Shown: positions 1 to 7,943 of the stretch, one piece after another | Numbering within the stretch: position 1 is the first letter of the stretch | How the letters are laid out: each line of letters starts with the position of its first letter | NCBI GenBank assembly: GCA_015062085.1 | Contig: SUVI01000053.1 | Coordinates: 1 to 22,144, forward strand | Direction: 5' to 3' | DNA: 22,144 nucleotides | From: Planctomycetaceae bacterium | GTDB lineage: Bacteria; Planctomycetota; Planctomycetia; Pirellulales; Thermoguttaceae | Position numbers and translations under genes: made by a program | Notes under the pieces: generated by a model | What the model saw: only the letters and a program-made list of their open reading frames with translations | Told to the model about the DNA's origin: nothing | Databases searched by the model: none

Positions 1-502
1 GTCCGCGTTCAAACGGAGTCCGCGTTCAAACGGAGTCCGCGTTCAAACGGAGTCCGCGTTCAAACGGAGTCCGCGTTCAAACAGAGTGCGCGTTCAAACG
101 GAGTCCGCGTCCAAACGGAGTGCGCGTCCAAACGTCGTCTGCGTTCAAACGGAGTGCGCGTTCAAACGGTGTGCGCGTTCAAACGGTGTGCGCGTCCAAA
201 CGGAGTGCGCGTTCAAACGGAGTGCGCGTTCAAACGGAGTGCGCGTTCAAACGGAGTCCGCGTTCAAACGGAGTCCGCGTTCAAACGGAGTCCGCGTTCA
301 AACGGAGTCCGCGTTCAAACGGAGTCCGCGTTCAAACGGAGTCCGCGTTCAAACAGAGTGCGCGTTCAAACAGAGTGCGCGTTCAAACGTCGTCTGCGTT
401 CAAACGGAGTCCGCGTTCAAACAGCGTCCGCGTTCAAACGGAGTCCGCGTTCAAACGGAGTCCGCGTTCAAACGGTGTGCGCGTTCAAACGGAGTCCGCG
501 TT
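1..502. repeat. 17-bp tandem array, 29 full copies plus 9 bp
   Basis: The consensus unit is GTCCGCGTTCAAACGGA and copies are directly adjacent from base 1, so the array probably continues to the left. Variants differ mainly at base 3 (C/G) and in the last two or three bases, and variant types are clustered, for example runs of GTGCGCG units at 154-255 and GTCCGCG units at 256-357. This suggests slippage or unequal crossing over. There are no spacers, so it is not a CRISPR array. Because 17 is not divisible by three, all three plus-strand frames read the same cyclic 17-residue peptide without stops, which creates spurious open frames up to position 867. The array ends 14 bp before the stop codon of the convergent yifB-type gene. 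Confidence 0.97.
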
Positions 503-516
503 TCGGAAAGGCTGGG

Positions 517-2205
517 TCAGGTCCAGAGATTCCGGTCGAGGATGCGGTAATTGATGGCCTCGGCAAGATGGTCGGCCTGGATCTTCTCCGAACCGTCGAG
601 GTCCGCGATCGTGCGTGCGATCCGGAGTACTTTGTCGTGTGCGCGTGCCGAAAGTCCAAATTGGTGCATCGCGGCACGAAGATGCTGGATGCTCTGCTGG
701 TCCAGCTGGCAAAATTGGCGAATTTGGCGCGTCGTCATCTGCGCATTGTACCGCACCTGCCCCGTCGAGACGGAAGTGTGACCGGAAACGTGACCGGAAA
801 CCGTTTCAGCTGCCGAGCCGGTCTGGAGACCATTCCCGTTCGTTTCCTCTTCATGCCCAGGCCCTAGCTCAAAACGAGAATCGAAATTCCGCAGCACGTA
901 CCCGAAACGCCGGGCCTGGATCTGCCTGGCACGCAGAACTTCGCGGCGGATCTCCGCACTGGAAGTCCCCGTGGCAGTGGAGGCGACGGAAAGGTCCTCG
1001 TACGGAACGGCCGGCACTTCCACATGAATGTCGATGCGGTCCAAGAGCGGGCCGCTGATTTTCGACATGTACCGCTCGATCAACGGGACCGAGCAATTGC
1101 ACTGCCGGCGCAGATCCCCTCGGAATCCACACGGGCACGGATTCATGGCTGCGATGAGCATGAAGTCGCTCGGGAAAGTCGCGGTCGCCTGCGCACGGGA
1201 GATCGTGACTTCACGGTCCTCAAGCGGCTGACGGAGCACTTCGAGCGTACGGCGGCTGAATTCGGGAAGCTCATCCAGAAAAAGGACTCCGTTGTGCGCG
1301 AGCGAGATCTCACCCGGCGTTGGCGTACTTCCACCTCCCACCATGCCGGAATCGCTGATCGTGTGGTGCGGCGAGCGGAAGGGACGACGAACGATCAGCG
1401 GTGTGCGCGAGGAGATCTTTCCCATCGAGCTGTAAATGCGCGTCGTTTCGACCGATTCGGAAGGCAAAAGCTCCGGCAGCACGCTGGGAAGCCGTTTCGC
1501 CAGCATCGTTTTCCCGGAGCCGGGCGGACCGATCATGAGCATATTGTGCGCTCCGGCAGCCGCGATCATCATGGCACGCTTCGCCATTTCCTGTCCCCGA
1601 ACGTCCGCAAAATCTAAATCGTACTGCGAGTGTGCCGCGTAGATCTCTTCCAAACGGGAGGGTGACGGATCGATGTCGACGTCTCCAAGAAGAAACGCCA
1701 AAAGCTGCGCGATGCTCGAGACCGGGATCACTTCGATCGATTCCACGACGGCAGCCTCGGCCGCATTTTCCGACGGGAGGATCAGACCGCGAAGCCGCGG
1801 ATTGGTCATCCGGAGCTTTTCGCACGCCAGCGCCATGGAAAGTGCGCCCCGAATGGGACGAAGCTGCCCGTCAAGCGCAAGTTCTCCGACCATGACGAAT
1901 TCGTCAAGACTCTCAAACGGGACCTGCCCCTGACTCGCAAGGAGACCGATCGCGATCGGAAGGTCAAAAGATGCCGCCTGCTTGTGCATCTCCGCCGGGG
2001 CCAAATTGATCAAAATGGCACTTCCAGGAGACGAAAACCCGGAATTTTCCAGTGCACGCATGACGCGCTGAATGCTTTCTTTTACGACTTGCGACGGAAG
2101 CCCTACGAGCGTGACGTTGGAATGTCCAGGGCAAATGTCGATCTCCACGTCTACCGGAAGGGCGTCGATCCCGCTGAGTGTGAGGGTTTGAAGTTTTGCG
2201 AGCAT
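517..2205 (-). CDS. YifB/ComM-family Mg-chelatase-like AAA+ ATPase
   Basis: This is a 562-residue protein of the YifB/ComM family. In competent bacteria ComM is a hexameric helicase that helps branch migration during integration of incoming DNA; elsewhere the role is less clear. The N-terminal ChlI-like domain (about residues 1-180) starts MLAKLQTLTLSGIDA and contains the family hallmark VGLPSQVVKES. Walker A is GPPGSGKT at 226-233 and Walker B is VLFLDELPEF near 307. The CPC...CNC cysteine cluster lies at about 357-371, and the C-terminal Mg_chelatase_C region is near 488-558. It is longer than the roughly 505 residues of E. coli YifB because of a hydrophilic insert at about 445-485, part of which comes from a duplicated 12-bp unit. 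No clear Shine-Dalgarno is visible before the ATG. It is the last gene of the minus-strand block. Confidence 0.93.
   Translation of the reverse strand: MLAKLQTLTLSGIDALPVDVEIDICPGHSNVTLVGLPSQVVKESIQRVMRALENSGFSSPGSAILINLAPAEMHKQAASFDLPIAIGLLASQGQVPFESLDEFVMVGELALDGQLRPIRGALSMALACEKLRMTNPRLRGLILPSENAAEAAVVESIEVIPVSSIAQLLAFLLGDVDIDPSPSRLEEIYAAHSQYDLDFADVRGQEMAKRAMMIAAAGAHNMLMIGPPGSGKTMLAKRLPSVLPELLPSESVETTRIYSSMGKISSRTPLIVRRPFRSPHHTISDSGMVGGGSTPTPGEISLAHNGVLFLDELPEFSRRTLEVLRQPLEDREVTISRAQATATFPSDFMLIAAMNPCPCGFRGDLRRQCNCSVPLIERYMSKISGPLLDRIDIHVEVPAVPYEDLSVASTATGTSSAEIRREVLRARQIQARRFGYVLRNFDSRFELGPGHEEETNGNGLQTGSAAETVSGHVSGHTSVSTGQVRYNAQMTTRQIRQFCQLDQQSIQHLRAAMHQFGLSARAHDKVLRIARTIADLDGSEKIQADHLAEAINYRILDRNLWT
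778..801. repeat. 12-bp duplication inside the yifB-type gene
   Basis: The unit GTGACCGGAAAC occurs twice in direct succession and encodes a repeated Ser-Gly-His motif in the hydrophilic insert at about residues 467-476. The period is a multiple of three, so the frame is kept. Confidence 0.7.
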
Positions 2206-2284
2206 GGATCTGGCTGATGATGGAAGGGACGGAAACGAAAAATGACGTCGGACCGCGCCTGAAAATTCAGATGCGGGGGCAGAA

Positions 2285-2379
2285 GCTCCGCGTTCGGGGA
2301 AACTCCGAGTTCGGGGAAGCTCCGCGTTCGGGGAAGCTCCGCGTTCGGGGAAGCTCCACGTTCGGGGAAGCTCCGCGTT
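2285..2379. repeat. 17-bp tandem array, 5 copies plus 10 bp
   Basis: Consensus GCTCCGCGTTCGGGGAA fills the 184-bp gap between the ABC ATPase and the yifB-type gene. One unit reads ACTCCGAG and one reads GCTCCACG. It shares the 9-base core TCCGCGTTC and the 17-bp period with the array at 1-502, and likewise breaks off just after CCGCGTT. No promoter or terminator is evident in the rest of the gap. Confidence 0.93.
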
Positions 2380-2389
2380 TTTTTGGGGG

Positions 2390-3349
2390 TCAGGAGGTGA
2401 TTCCGCGAGTCAGCGTCATGAACGCCGTTTCTAGGTTGATCTCATCCTCATGGATGGAAAGGAACCGGATCCCGGCAGCCGCCAGAACGGCAGGGATCTC
2501 CGAGTAGTCCTCCACGCCCTCGCGGAGCTGGATGGAAAAATTGAGCGCGTCTTTCACCTCAATGCCGGCAGTCATTTCCAGGCCCTCTGCGATCTTCGCG
2601 GCATGCTCTGCCGGTCGGGAACGGAATCCCTCGCAAGGCTGTTCCTCCGCCAGCGTCAAATGGATCCGTCCAGCACGCCGGACCTGCCGCAGAACGTCCT
2701 CCACATTGGCGTTCACGAGCAGTTTTCCGCGCTCGATGATGCCGATCTTGTTGCACACGTCGGCGAGTTCGGGCAAAATGTGACTCGAGACCATGATGGT
2801 TTTGCCCATTTTACTCAATTCTTTCAAAAGGGTTCGGATCTCGATCCTCGCACGCGGATCCAGACCGCTTGCCGGCTCGTCCAGAAGCAGGACCTGCGGA
2901 TCGTGCAGCAAAACACGGGCAAGACCGAGCCGCTGCGTCATACCGCGGGACAAACTCGTCACCAGCGCGTTCCTTTTGTAGCCAAGATCCACCAGTTCCA
3001 GCATTTCCTCACACCGTTTCCTGCGTTTCTCACCCCGGATCCGGTAGGCCGCGGCAAAAAACTCCAGGTACTCGATGACCTGCATGTCCTCGTAGACGCC
3101 GAAAAAGTCCGGCATGTACCCGATCACACGGCGCAATTCGGCCGCATGCGTGTAGATCGAGTAGCCGCAGACGGTCGCCTCCCCCCAACTCGGCTCCAAA
3201 AGCGTCGTGAGGATCTTCATCGTCGTCGTTTTTCCCGCTCCGTTAGGACCGATGAAACCAAAGACATCCCGCTCGCCAAGCGAGAGCTCAAGGGAATCGA
3301 TGGCGCGTAAACTGCCGTAAACTTTCGTCAGGTCGTGCGTTTGGATCAT
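2390..3349 (-). CDS. ABC transporter ATP-binding protein
   Basis: A 319-residue ATPase subunit of an ABC-2 type exporter. Walker A is GPNGAGKTT at 34-42, the Q-loop region is [12 protein letters not shown] (79-89, with Asp where Gln is usual), the signature is SLSRGMTQR (132-140), Walker B is [11 protein letters not shown] (154-164), and the H-loop is VSSH (187-190). The C-terminal 90 residues form the regulatory or linker extension common in this group. I chose the ATG at 3349 because [12 protein letters not shown] is the normal N-terminus; the frame can be extended to a TTG at 3394 but the extra 15 residues look non-native. No permease is adjacent, but the membrane protein just upstream (3476-6196) is probably its partner. 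The substrate cannot be predicted. Confidence 0.93.
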   Translation of the reverse strand: MIQTHDLTKVYGSLRAIDSLELSLGERDVFGFIGPNGAGKTTTMKILTTLLEPSWGEATVCGYSIYTHAAELRRVIGYMPDFFGVYEDMQVIEYLEFFAAAYRIRGEKRRKRCEEMLELVDLGYKRNALVTSLSRGMTQRLGLARVLLHDPQVLLLDEPASGLDPRARIEIRTLLKELSKMGKTIMVSSHILPELADVCNKIGIIERGKLLVNANVEDVLRQVRRAGRIHLTLAEEQPCEGFRSRPAEHAAKIAEGLEMTAGIEVKDALNFSIQLREGVEDYSEIPAVLAAAGIRFLSIHEDEINLETAFMTLTRGITS

Positions 3350-3475
3350 GATCTGCTGCTCAAATTCTGGAAAATTAAAATCCCGGAAAATCAAATTCCG
3401 GAGAACAAAAATAAAAAAATCAAACGGAAACCGTCCCGTTCGGGAAAAATTCCGAAAACAGCTCCGGCGTCTCCG

Positions 3476-6196
3476 CTACTCTTCGGAAACGGGAAGGAAA
3501 ACGCGCAGGAGACGCACATTTTTGTCACGGACTCCTGGATCTCCGCCTGAAAGCGTCTGCGATGCCGCATTTTCCTGGACTTCCAGACGGGTGAAAAGCT
3601 CCCGCTCCACTCCATTTTTCTGCACGGTCCCAGACTCCGGCACTTCCGGCACTTTCGGCACTTCCGGCACTTCCGGCACTTCCGGCACTTCCGGCACTTC
3701 CGGCACTTCCGGCACTTCCGGCACTTCCGGCACTTCCGGCACTTCCGGCACTTTCGGAACTTCCGGCACTTTCGGAACTTCCGGCACTTCCGGCACTTCC
3801 GGCACAGCGGCATAAAAGATCGCCGTTCGGCAATTCAGGAGCTGCGAGGCGTCCAAATGCTCCTGGAAACAGTGATGGAGTCCCGTGTACGAAGCCCCGC
3901 CGCATTTTTCGTAAAAGAGCATCGTCCGCACGATGTACTCCAGATCGCGTGACGCTCTGTCGTAAGGCCGGTTTTTGCGCCGAATGCCGACGCTTGATTT
4001 CACGGAATGGTCCTCGATGAAATCGGCATCCAGAAGGAGTGCGGAAGCGGCCAGGTATGGCGTCGTTTCCGTGATGGTGAACGTTCCCCCCGGTTCGATC
4101 CGTCCGATCTCCCACGCCCAGCCGTCGAAAAGAAGGAGGCCGTGCTCCATCGGCACAGCAAAGGGGTTGCGTATCTCTCCTAGAACACGCGTTTGATAAA
4201 ATGTGCGCAATTCGGCAAACTTCGGTCTTTCCGTTCCCTCAGGAAAGAGGAACCAACGGCTCGCGCTGAAACTTTTCGTCGAACGTGCAAAAAACGGAAC
4301 GTTTTCCATCCTGCCGCCGCGGATCCAGCAGCCCTCTTCCTCTGAAAGGACGAGAGAAGCGCCGGAGATGCGCGAGTTCATCCCTCCCAAGAAATTTCCC
4401 GGAAGTCCGAACCAGCCGATGCGCGTTTGGACCTGGTTCTCCGCAGGGTCTGGAATGGAGGCGCCGGAAGCAGCGTCTGCCGGAGCGGAAAGTTCTGCAG
4501 GCACTTCAAAGGGGGTCGGCACGAGCTGCAGAGTCATCCGTTTTGCGTCAGGAGACCAGACGTTTGCCCAAAGCGACTGCCGGACGGCCCCCGTTTCCTG
4601 AACGTAGTCGGTGACCTGGATCTGATTCACGCGGATCGCACCGTCTTTCCCAGTGAACGCGTAAAGCAAAGCGCAGCCGACGCAGACCGACAGAAAAAAC
4701 GCGGTCCAAGATGCCGTCTCGCCGCCTCGCGGAAGTTTTTTGCAAAGGAACCAGCAGCCGGGTCCAACGATCAGGAGGTAAAGGAAGAAAAAGAGTGCCA
4801 GAAGTCCAAAGGAGACCGGCTGGATCCCGTCAAAATCGTCCAGAGCACTGCGCATCTGCCCCGCCATGTCGTCGAAACCGAGTTCCATGCCGCGGGACTT
4901 TTTTTCTCCAGCATCAAGACTCTCCGTCGGAAAATCGAGCAAAGCGGAAATGAAACTCCCTTTTCCCTCCCAGTTCATCAAAGCCGGATGCGTGAGGTCA
5001 AACGTGACCCAGTGCACCTGCCCCAGTTCCATGGAATCGCGGAGGACGAGCGGCAGGTCAAACTGCTTCGCTCTGAGCTGGATCCCCGAGCGAAGCTCCG
5101 TAAATCGGGCGACGGGGATGCGGAAGCGCTCCGAGACCCCCAAAAGCGTGATCGGGATCGGTGAATTGGCGAAGACTTCCATCGCAGCGGTCTCGCGGAC
5201 GGGTACGACTTTCTCGAACGTACCGGGAAGGAAAGCACGCCAGTTCGGATCTGCCGACCACTTTTCCGCATTGCGTCCCACGCTCAAGACCAAAATGCCC
5301 CCCTGACGGGTCCAGGCTTCCAGACGCCGGATCTCCTCCGAACGCCACGAATCCAAAACGGACTCATCTTCCGTCGTGAGTACCAGAACGTCTGCGAGTT
5401 CCCAGGCTTTCAGAGAGCGCGGAAGGTCAGACGCCGCCGCAAAACGGACGATCTTCGGTTTCCGATCTCCCGCAGACGGGATCTGCGCGACTCCAGCTTC
5501 CGCTCCGGCATCGGAGGGACCGACGACCCAGATCGTCCCTTTCGTCTCGGAAAGCGCACCGTCAAGTTCCCGCGTCGTCTGAAAAACGAGCTCGGACTCT
5601 GACGCTGACTCTGACTCTGACGCTGACGCTGACGCTGCTCCATCCTGAAACGCCTCCGAATCGGAAGTACTGCGTGTGCGAAAGATCTTCAGCGTGAACT
5701 GCGTGCTCGAATTGCCCGGAAGTCCGCAAAGTTCTACCGTGAGCGGAAATTTGCCGCGGATCTCCTGCTCGGTCGAAACGGTGACTCCGTCGGGATCGGA
5801 GAGTTCCAAAACGATCCGTCCGGAGAAACTCTCTTCCGCGTTCTGCGTTGGCGCGATCCTGACCCGAAATGGCGTCCAGCGTCCCGGTTTCCAGATGCCG
5901 GTACGTACCCGTTCCTCGCCGGAAACCGAGGCCGGAAGGAGGCCGACACGGACCTGGACCTCCGACTCAGACCAGCCGAGATCCTGCGCCGACGCAGGGA
6001 GTTCACCAGCCGACGCAGGGAGTTCACTGCACGTTCCGGAAAGCGTTTCCGCAAAAAGGAGCACGAAAATGGCGAGTGCGCGCAAAATGAAGGCGGACGT
6101 TGCCCGCGATGCGAAAACAGTCGGTTTGCTGAACGAATTCAGGAAAACGAAAGCCCCGTAAACCATCAGGCTTTCCGAAACGGAACGAAATTTCAT
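3476..6196 (-). CDS. Large membrane protein with VPEV repeat, ABC-associated
   Basis: A 906-residue protein of no family I can name with certainty. A hydrophobic segment lies at about 37-55 (signal anchor or export signal), followed by an extracytoplasmic beta-rich region. Next comes a Rossmann-like segment around 285-350 ([12 protein letters not shown]...[11 protein letters not shown]) resembling the glutamine-amidotransferase-like domains of planctomycete membrane proteins. Two transmembrane helices lie at about 461-487 ([20 protein letters not shown]) and 499-517. The YLLIVGP motif is typical of proteins encoded beside ABC-2 ATPases, which supports a joint role with the gene at 2390-3349. 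Three repeats are embedded: GELPASA twice near 60-73, a Ser/Glu/Ala run near 188-200, and VPEV/VPKV near 796-853. The start is supported by AAGGAG 7 bases before the ATG, and the gene lies 38 bp downstream of the MazG-like gene. Confidence 0.85.
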   Translation of the reverse strand: MKFRSVSESLMVYGAFVFLNSFSKPTVFASRATSAFILRALAIFVLLFAETLSGTCSELPASAGELPASAQDLGWSESEVQVRVGLLPASVSGEERVRTGIWKPGRWTPFRVRIAPTQNAEESFSGRIVLELSDPDGVTVSTEQEIRGKFPLTVELCGLPGNSSTQFTLKIFRTRSTSDSEAFQDGAASASASESESASESELVFQTTRELDGALSETKGTIWVVGPSDAGAEAGVAQIPSAGDRKPKIVRFAAASDLPRSLKAWELADVLVLTTEDESVLDSWRSEEIRRLEAWTRQGGILVLSVGRNAEKWSADPNWRAFLPGTFEKVVPVRETAAMEVFANSPIPITLLGVSERFRIPVARFTELRSGIQLRAKQFDLPLVLRDSMELGQVHWVTFDLTHPALMNWEGKGSFISALLDFPTESLDAGEKKSRGMELGFDDMAGQMRSALDDFDGIQPVSFGLLALFFFLYLLIVGPGCWFLCKKLPRGGETASWTAFFLSVCVGCALLYAFTGKDGAIRVNQIQVTDYVQETGAVRQSLWANVWSPDAKRMTLQLVPTPFEVPAELSAPADAASGASIPDPAENQVQTRIGWFGLPGNFLGGMNSRISGASLVLSEEEGCWIRGGRMENVPFFARSTKSFSASRWFLFPEGTERPKFAELRTFYQTRVLGEIRNPFAVPMEHGLLLFDGWAWEIGRIEPGGTFTITETTPYLAASALLLDADFIEDHSVKSSVGIRRKNRPYDRASRDLEYIVRTMLFYEKCGGASYTGLHHCFQEHLDASQLLNCRTAIFYAAVPEVPEVPEVPKVPEVPKVPEVPEVPEVPEVPEVPEVPEVPEVPEVPEVPKVPEVPESGTVQKNGVERELFTRLEVQENAASQTLSGGDPGVRDKNVRLLRVFLPVSEE
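3632..3806. repeat. 9-bp tandem repeat coding for Val-Pro-Glu
   Basis: About 19 copies of CTTCCGGCA, with occasional CTTTCGGCA or CTTTCGGAA, encode VPE and VPK triplets on the minus strand near the C-terminus of the 906-residue membrane protein. The product would be an extended proline-rich, mostly acidic spacer. Confidence 0.95.
5596..5637. repeat. 6-bp repeat coding for Ser/Ala-Glu/Ser run
   Basis: Alternating GACTCT and GACGCT hexamers encode a Ser-Glu/Ser-Ala run in the extracytoplasmic part of the membrane protein. It is in frame and probably forms a flexible linker. Confidence 0.75.
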
Positions 6197-6234
6197 TTTG
6201 AGGCTCCTTCGCGAATGAAAAAAGGAAGCAGATC

Positions 6235-6582
6235 CTACGGTTTTTCCGAGTCAGGGCACGTGCAGACGTACTGTCCGCAGCCGGGGCATCCGTCACCGTA
6301 TTTCGCGCGGACCGCTTCGGTCAGATCAATGCCGCGCACGTTGGCGATCGTGGTGAGCCACGCCAGAACATCCGCGAATTCGAGTGCCAGCTCTTCCTGC
6401 GTCCCTTCACGCAGTGCCGCCGCAAGCTCGCCGACCTCTTCCATCAGCCAGAGAAACGTCGCTTCCGCTCCGCGGGCAGCGTCTTTCTCGAAGTACATAT
6501 CGCGGATCAGCTGCTGGAAATCTTTGATGGAAATGATTTTTTCTGCATTCATTTTTTCTGCATTCATTTTTTCTTCACTCAT
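6235..6582 (-). CDS. MazG-like nucleotide pyrophosphohydrolase with Cys-rich tail
   Basis: A 115-residue single-domain MazG-like (all-alpha NTP pyrophosphatase) protein, a family that hydrolyses non-canonical or excess nucleoside triphosphates to monophosphate and pyrophosphate. The magnesium-binding motifs are EEVGE (48-52) and EFADV (68-72). The C-terminus [11 protein letters not shown] (Cys 99, 102, 107, 109) is a probable zinc site. The N-terminus contains a 15-bp tandem duplication (KMNAE twice). The first ATG is preferred because GGAGGG sits 7 bases upstream of it. It is the first gene of the minus-strand block and is followed after 38 bp by the large membrane protein gene. Confidence 0.88.
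   Translation of the reverse strand: MSEEKMNAEKMNAEKIISIKDFQQLIRDMYFEKDAARGAEATFLWLMEEVGELAAALREGTQEELALEFADVLAWLTTIANVRGIDLTEAVRAKYGDGCPGCGQYVCTCPDSEKP
6541..6575. repeat. 15-bp duplication at MazG-like N-terminus
   Basis: The unit TTTTTTCTGCATTCA occurs twice with a partial third and duplicates the residues KMNAE. Each copy carries an in-frame ATG on the minus strand, giving alternative internal starts. Confidence 0.75.
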
Positions 6583-7010
6583 TGAGGCGCCCTCCGCACT
6601 TTCCTTTTGTGCGGCATGAGGCTAAAAATGGAAAAATCTTTACGTACACACACATTTCATTTACGGCTAGTCCGCCGGAAAAGTTCACCGAAGCCGAAAA
6701 CATTCCGTTTTTGAGGGCTTTTTCGGATTTTCCCGACCCGAAACCGCGGTCTCAAAGCATCTGCCGTCACTCTTCCTGATGGATCTGGAGAGAGCCGAAA
6801 TTCCCCGCACACTTTCCGTCGACCAGGAGCCGCAGGTGCGGAAAAACGCCTTCGCAGGGAGTTCCGCCCGCATTCAGGGAAAAGGTAAAAATGCCGTCTT
6901 TCTCGAAAGTGACCCGTTTTTTCAGCGTCCCGTTCGTGCCGAAAGCGCGAAGCGAAAGGTCTCCCAGCCAGTAAAGGTCACTGGACGGCCCGGTGAAAAG
7001 TCCGGCGAGC

Positions 7011-7098
7011 TCTGCGTGCGGCGGAAATCCGCGTGCGGTGTGAGTTCTGCGTGCGGCGGAAATCCGCGTGCGGCGTGAGTTCTGCGTGCGGCGTGAGT
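7011..7098. repeat. 17/18-bp tandem array inside a broken gene
   Basis: There are five units of 17, 18, 17, 18 and 18 bp, of the types TCTGCGTGCGGCGGAAA and TCCGCGTGCGGCGTGAGT. The sixth, diverging copy (TCCGCGCGGCG) is the original gene sequence. The TCCGCGT core and near-17 period are shared with the arrays at 1-502 and 2285-2379. Confidence 0.9.
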
Positions 7099-7284
7099 TC
7101 CGCGCGGCGAACGTAGTGCGAGGCGGTGCGCTGGATCGAGATCTTTTCCGGAAAAATGCACTCCCGGCGTTTCAGATCTTCCGGATCGACTCCGCAGAGA
7201 ATGAAAAGTTCCCCCGGTGCCGGCACGAGCGGTTCTGGATCCGCGTGGACGAAAACCAGAGCATCCGGCAAAAACGCCGAGCCC

Positions 7285-7332
7285 CCTGCGTTTTTCCCTG
7301 CGTTTTTCCCTGCGTTTTTCCCTGCGTCTTTC
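7285..7332. repeat. 12-bp tandem repeat, 4 copies
   Basis: CCTGCGTTTTTC occurs four times, the last as CCTGCGTCTTTC. It encodes Gly-Lys-Asn-Ala units on the minus strand in the N-terminal half of the broken gene and keeps the frame. Confidence 0.88.
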
Positions 7333-7562
7333 CCGTCTTTCCGATCCAGCGCCTCCCGCATTCTAACCGTTTCGGAACTGAACAGTTTCCACACCGTCCC
7401 AAGCGCATTCGGTGAGACCAGACTCTCCGACGCTGAGATCTCCGAGACGGGAATTCAATGAAACGGAAGGCATACGGCCGCTCCCTGGAAGTAAATTTCG
7501 ATCTGAAGTGCGTTTTTCAAGCACAAAATATGCGCCTCGGGCAAAATTTAACGATATTTCAA

Positions 7563-7590
7563 ATTTTACCCCAACGCGCTTTTCTGTCAA
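7563..7590 (-). promoter_or_regulatory. Sigma70-type promoter for the broken gene
   Basis: On the minus strand TTGACA (7590-7585) is followed after 16 bp by TAAAAT (7568-7563). The -35 is perfect and the spacing matches the dehydrogenase promoter at 16471-16498. Transcription would start near 7556. Confidence 0.7.
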
Positions 7591-7800
7591 GGAGTGCTGA
7601 ATAAAATTTTCATTTTTTAGCTTTTCCCACTAGAAAATTTTACAAAATATGATACAATATGATTTCAGGAGTTTGCCGTTACGGTCCCGTTTGAATGGAT
7701 GATCGTTTAAATCTCGACAAAAATACGCAGGATCCAGAACGCTGTGTCATTCACACACAATGATCCAGCCCCGTAAAATTGGGATCTTTGGCGATTTTTT

Positions 7801-7850
7801 GAGAATTTTTGAGAATTTTTGAGAATTTTTGAGAATTTTTGAGATTTTTT
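7801..7850. repeat. 10-bp tandem repeat with phased T-tracts
   Basis: GAGAATTTTT occurs four times, followed by GAGATTTTTTTT. A/T tracts recur every 10 bp, close to one helical turn, so the segment is expected to be intrinsically curved. It lies 40-90 bp upstream of the putative -35 box. Confidence 0.92.
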
Positions 7851-7886
7851 TTTAAAATTCGAGTCAATCCGTTCCCAATATTTACA

Positions 7887-7915
7887 TTGACCTAATAAAC
7901 GGAAAGAGTTTTACT
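7887..7915 (+). promoter_or_regulatory. Possible promoter of the secreted-protein island
   Basis: TTGACC is followed after 17 bp by TTTACT, a weak -10. It is the best candidate I can see between the curved segment and the first gene. A sigma factor encoded within the island could use a different site. Confidence 0.35.
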
Positions 7916-7943
7916 TTTAACTTTACTTTTGATGGAGTTCATC

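Larger units (their letters stand above)
6767..7473 (-). pseudogene. Gene of unknown function broken by an 88-bp repeat array
   Basis: The upstream part reads in one frame (from 7454; GTG at 7394, VWKLFSSETVRM...) down to ISIQRTASHYVRRAEL. The downstream part reads in another frame (LAGLFTGPSSDLYWLGD...SLQIHQEE) and stops at 6767-6769. Between them is the 17/18-bp array at 7011-7098; 88 is not divisible by three, so the frame breaks. Deleting precisely those 88 bp joins the halves as SHYVRRAELAGLFTG with no other change, giving 179 residues from the GTG. An ATG at 7473 with AGGGAG upstream is in yet another frame, so a second lesion near the start is possible. The C-terminus (TFSLNAGGTPCEGVFPHLRL followed by LVDGK) faintly resembles carbohydrate-binding modules, but I do not recognise the family. 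A strong promoter (7563-7590) still faces it. Confidence 0.8.
7591..7943. other. AT-rich divergent intergenic region
   Basis: This gap separates the minus-strand block from the plus-strand island. I see no RNA gene or ORF of note. It holds the minus promoter at its left edge, an AT-rich stretch near 7620-7665 (GATACAATATGAT), a phased T-tract repeat at 7801-7850, and a weak plus-strand promoter near 7887-7915. Confidence 0.7.

Noticed and set aside
1..502. CRISPR array or iteron origin
   Set aside because: Units are contiguous with no spacers and no cas genes are present; there is no AT-rich unwinding region, DnaA-box cluster or initiator gene.
86..867. Three overlapping plus-strand frames of 144-237 residues with basic 17-residue repeats
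   Set aside because: They arise because the 17-bp array is stop-free in every frame; they start at GTG inside repeat units, and two run into the 3' end of the yifB-type gene.
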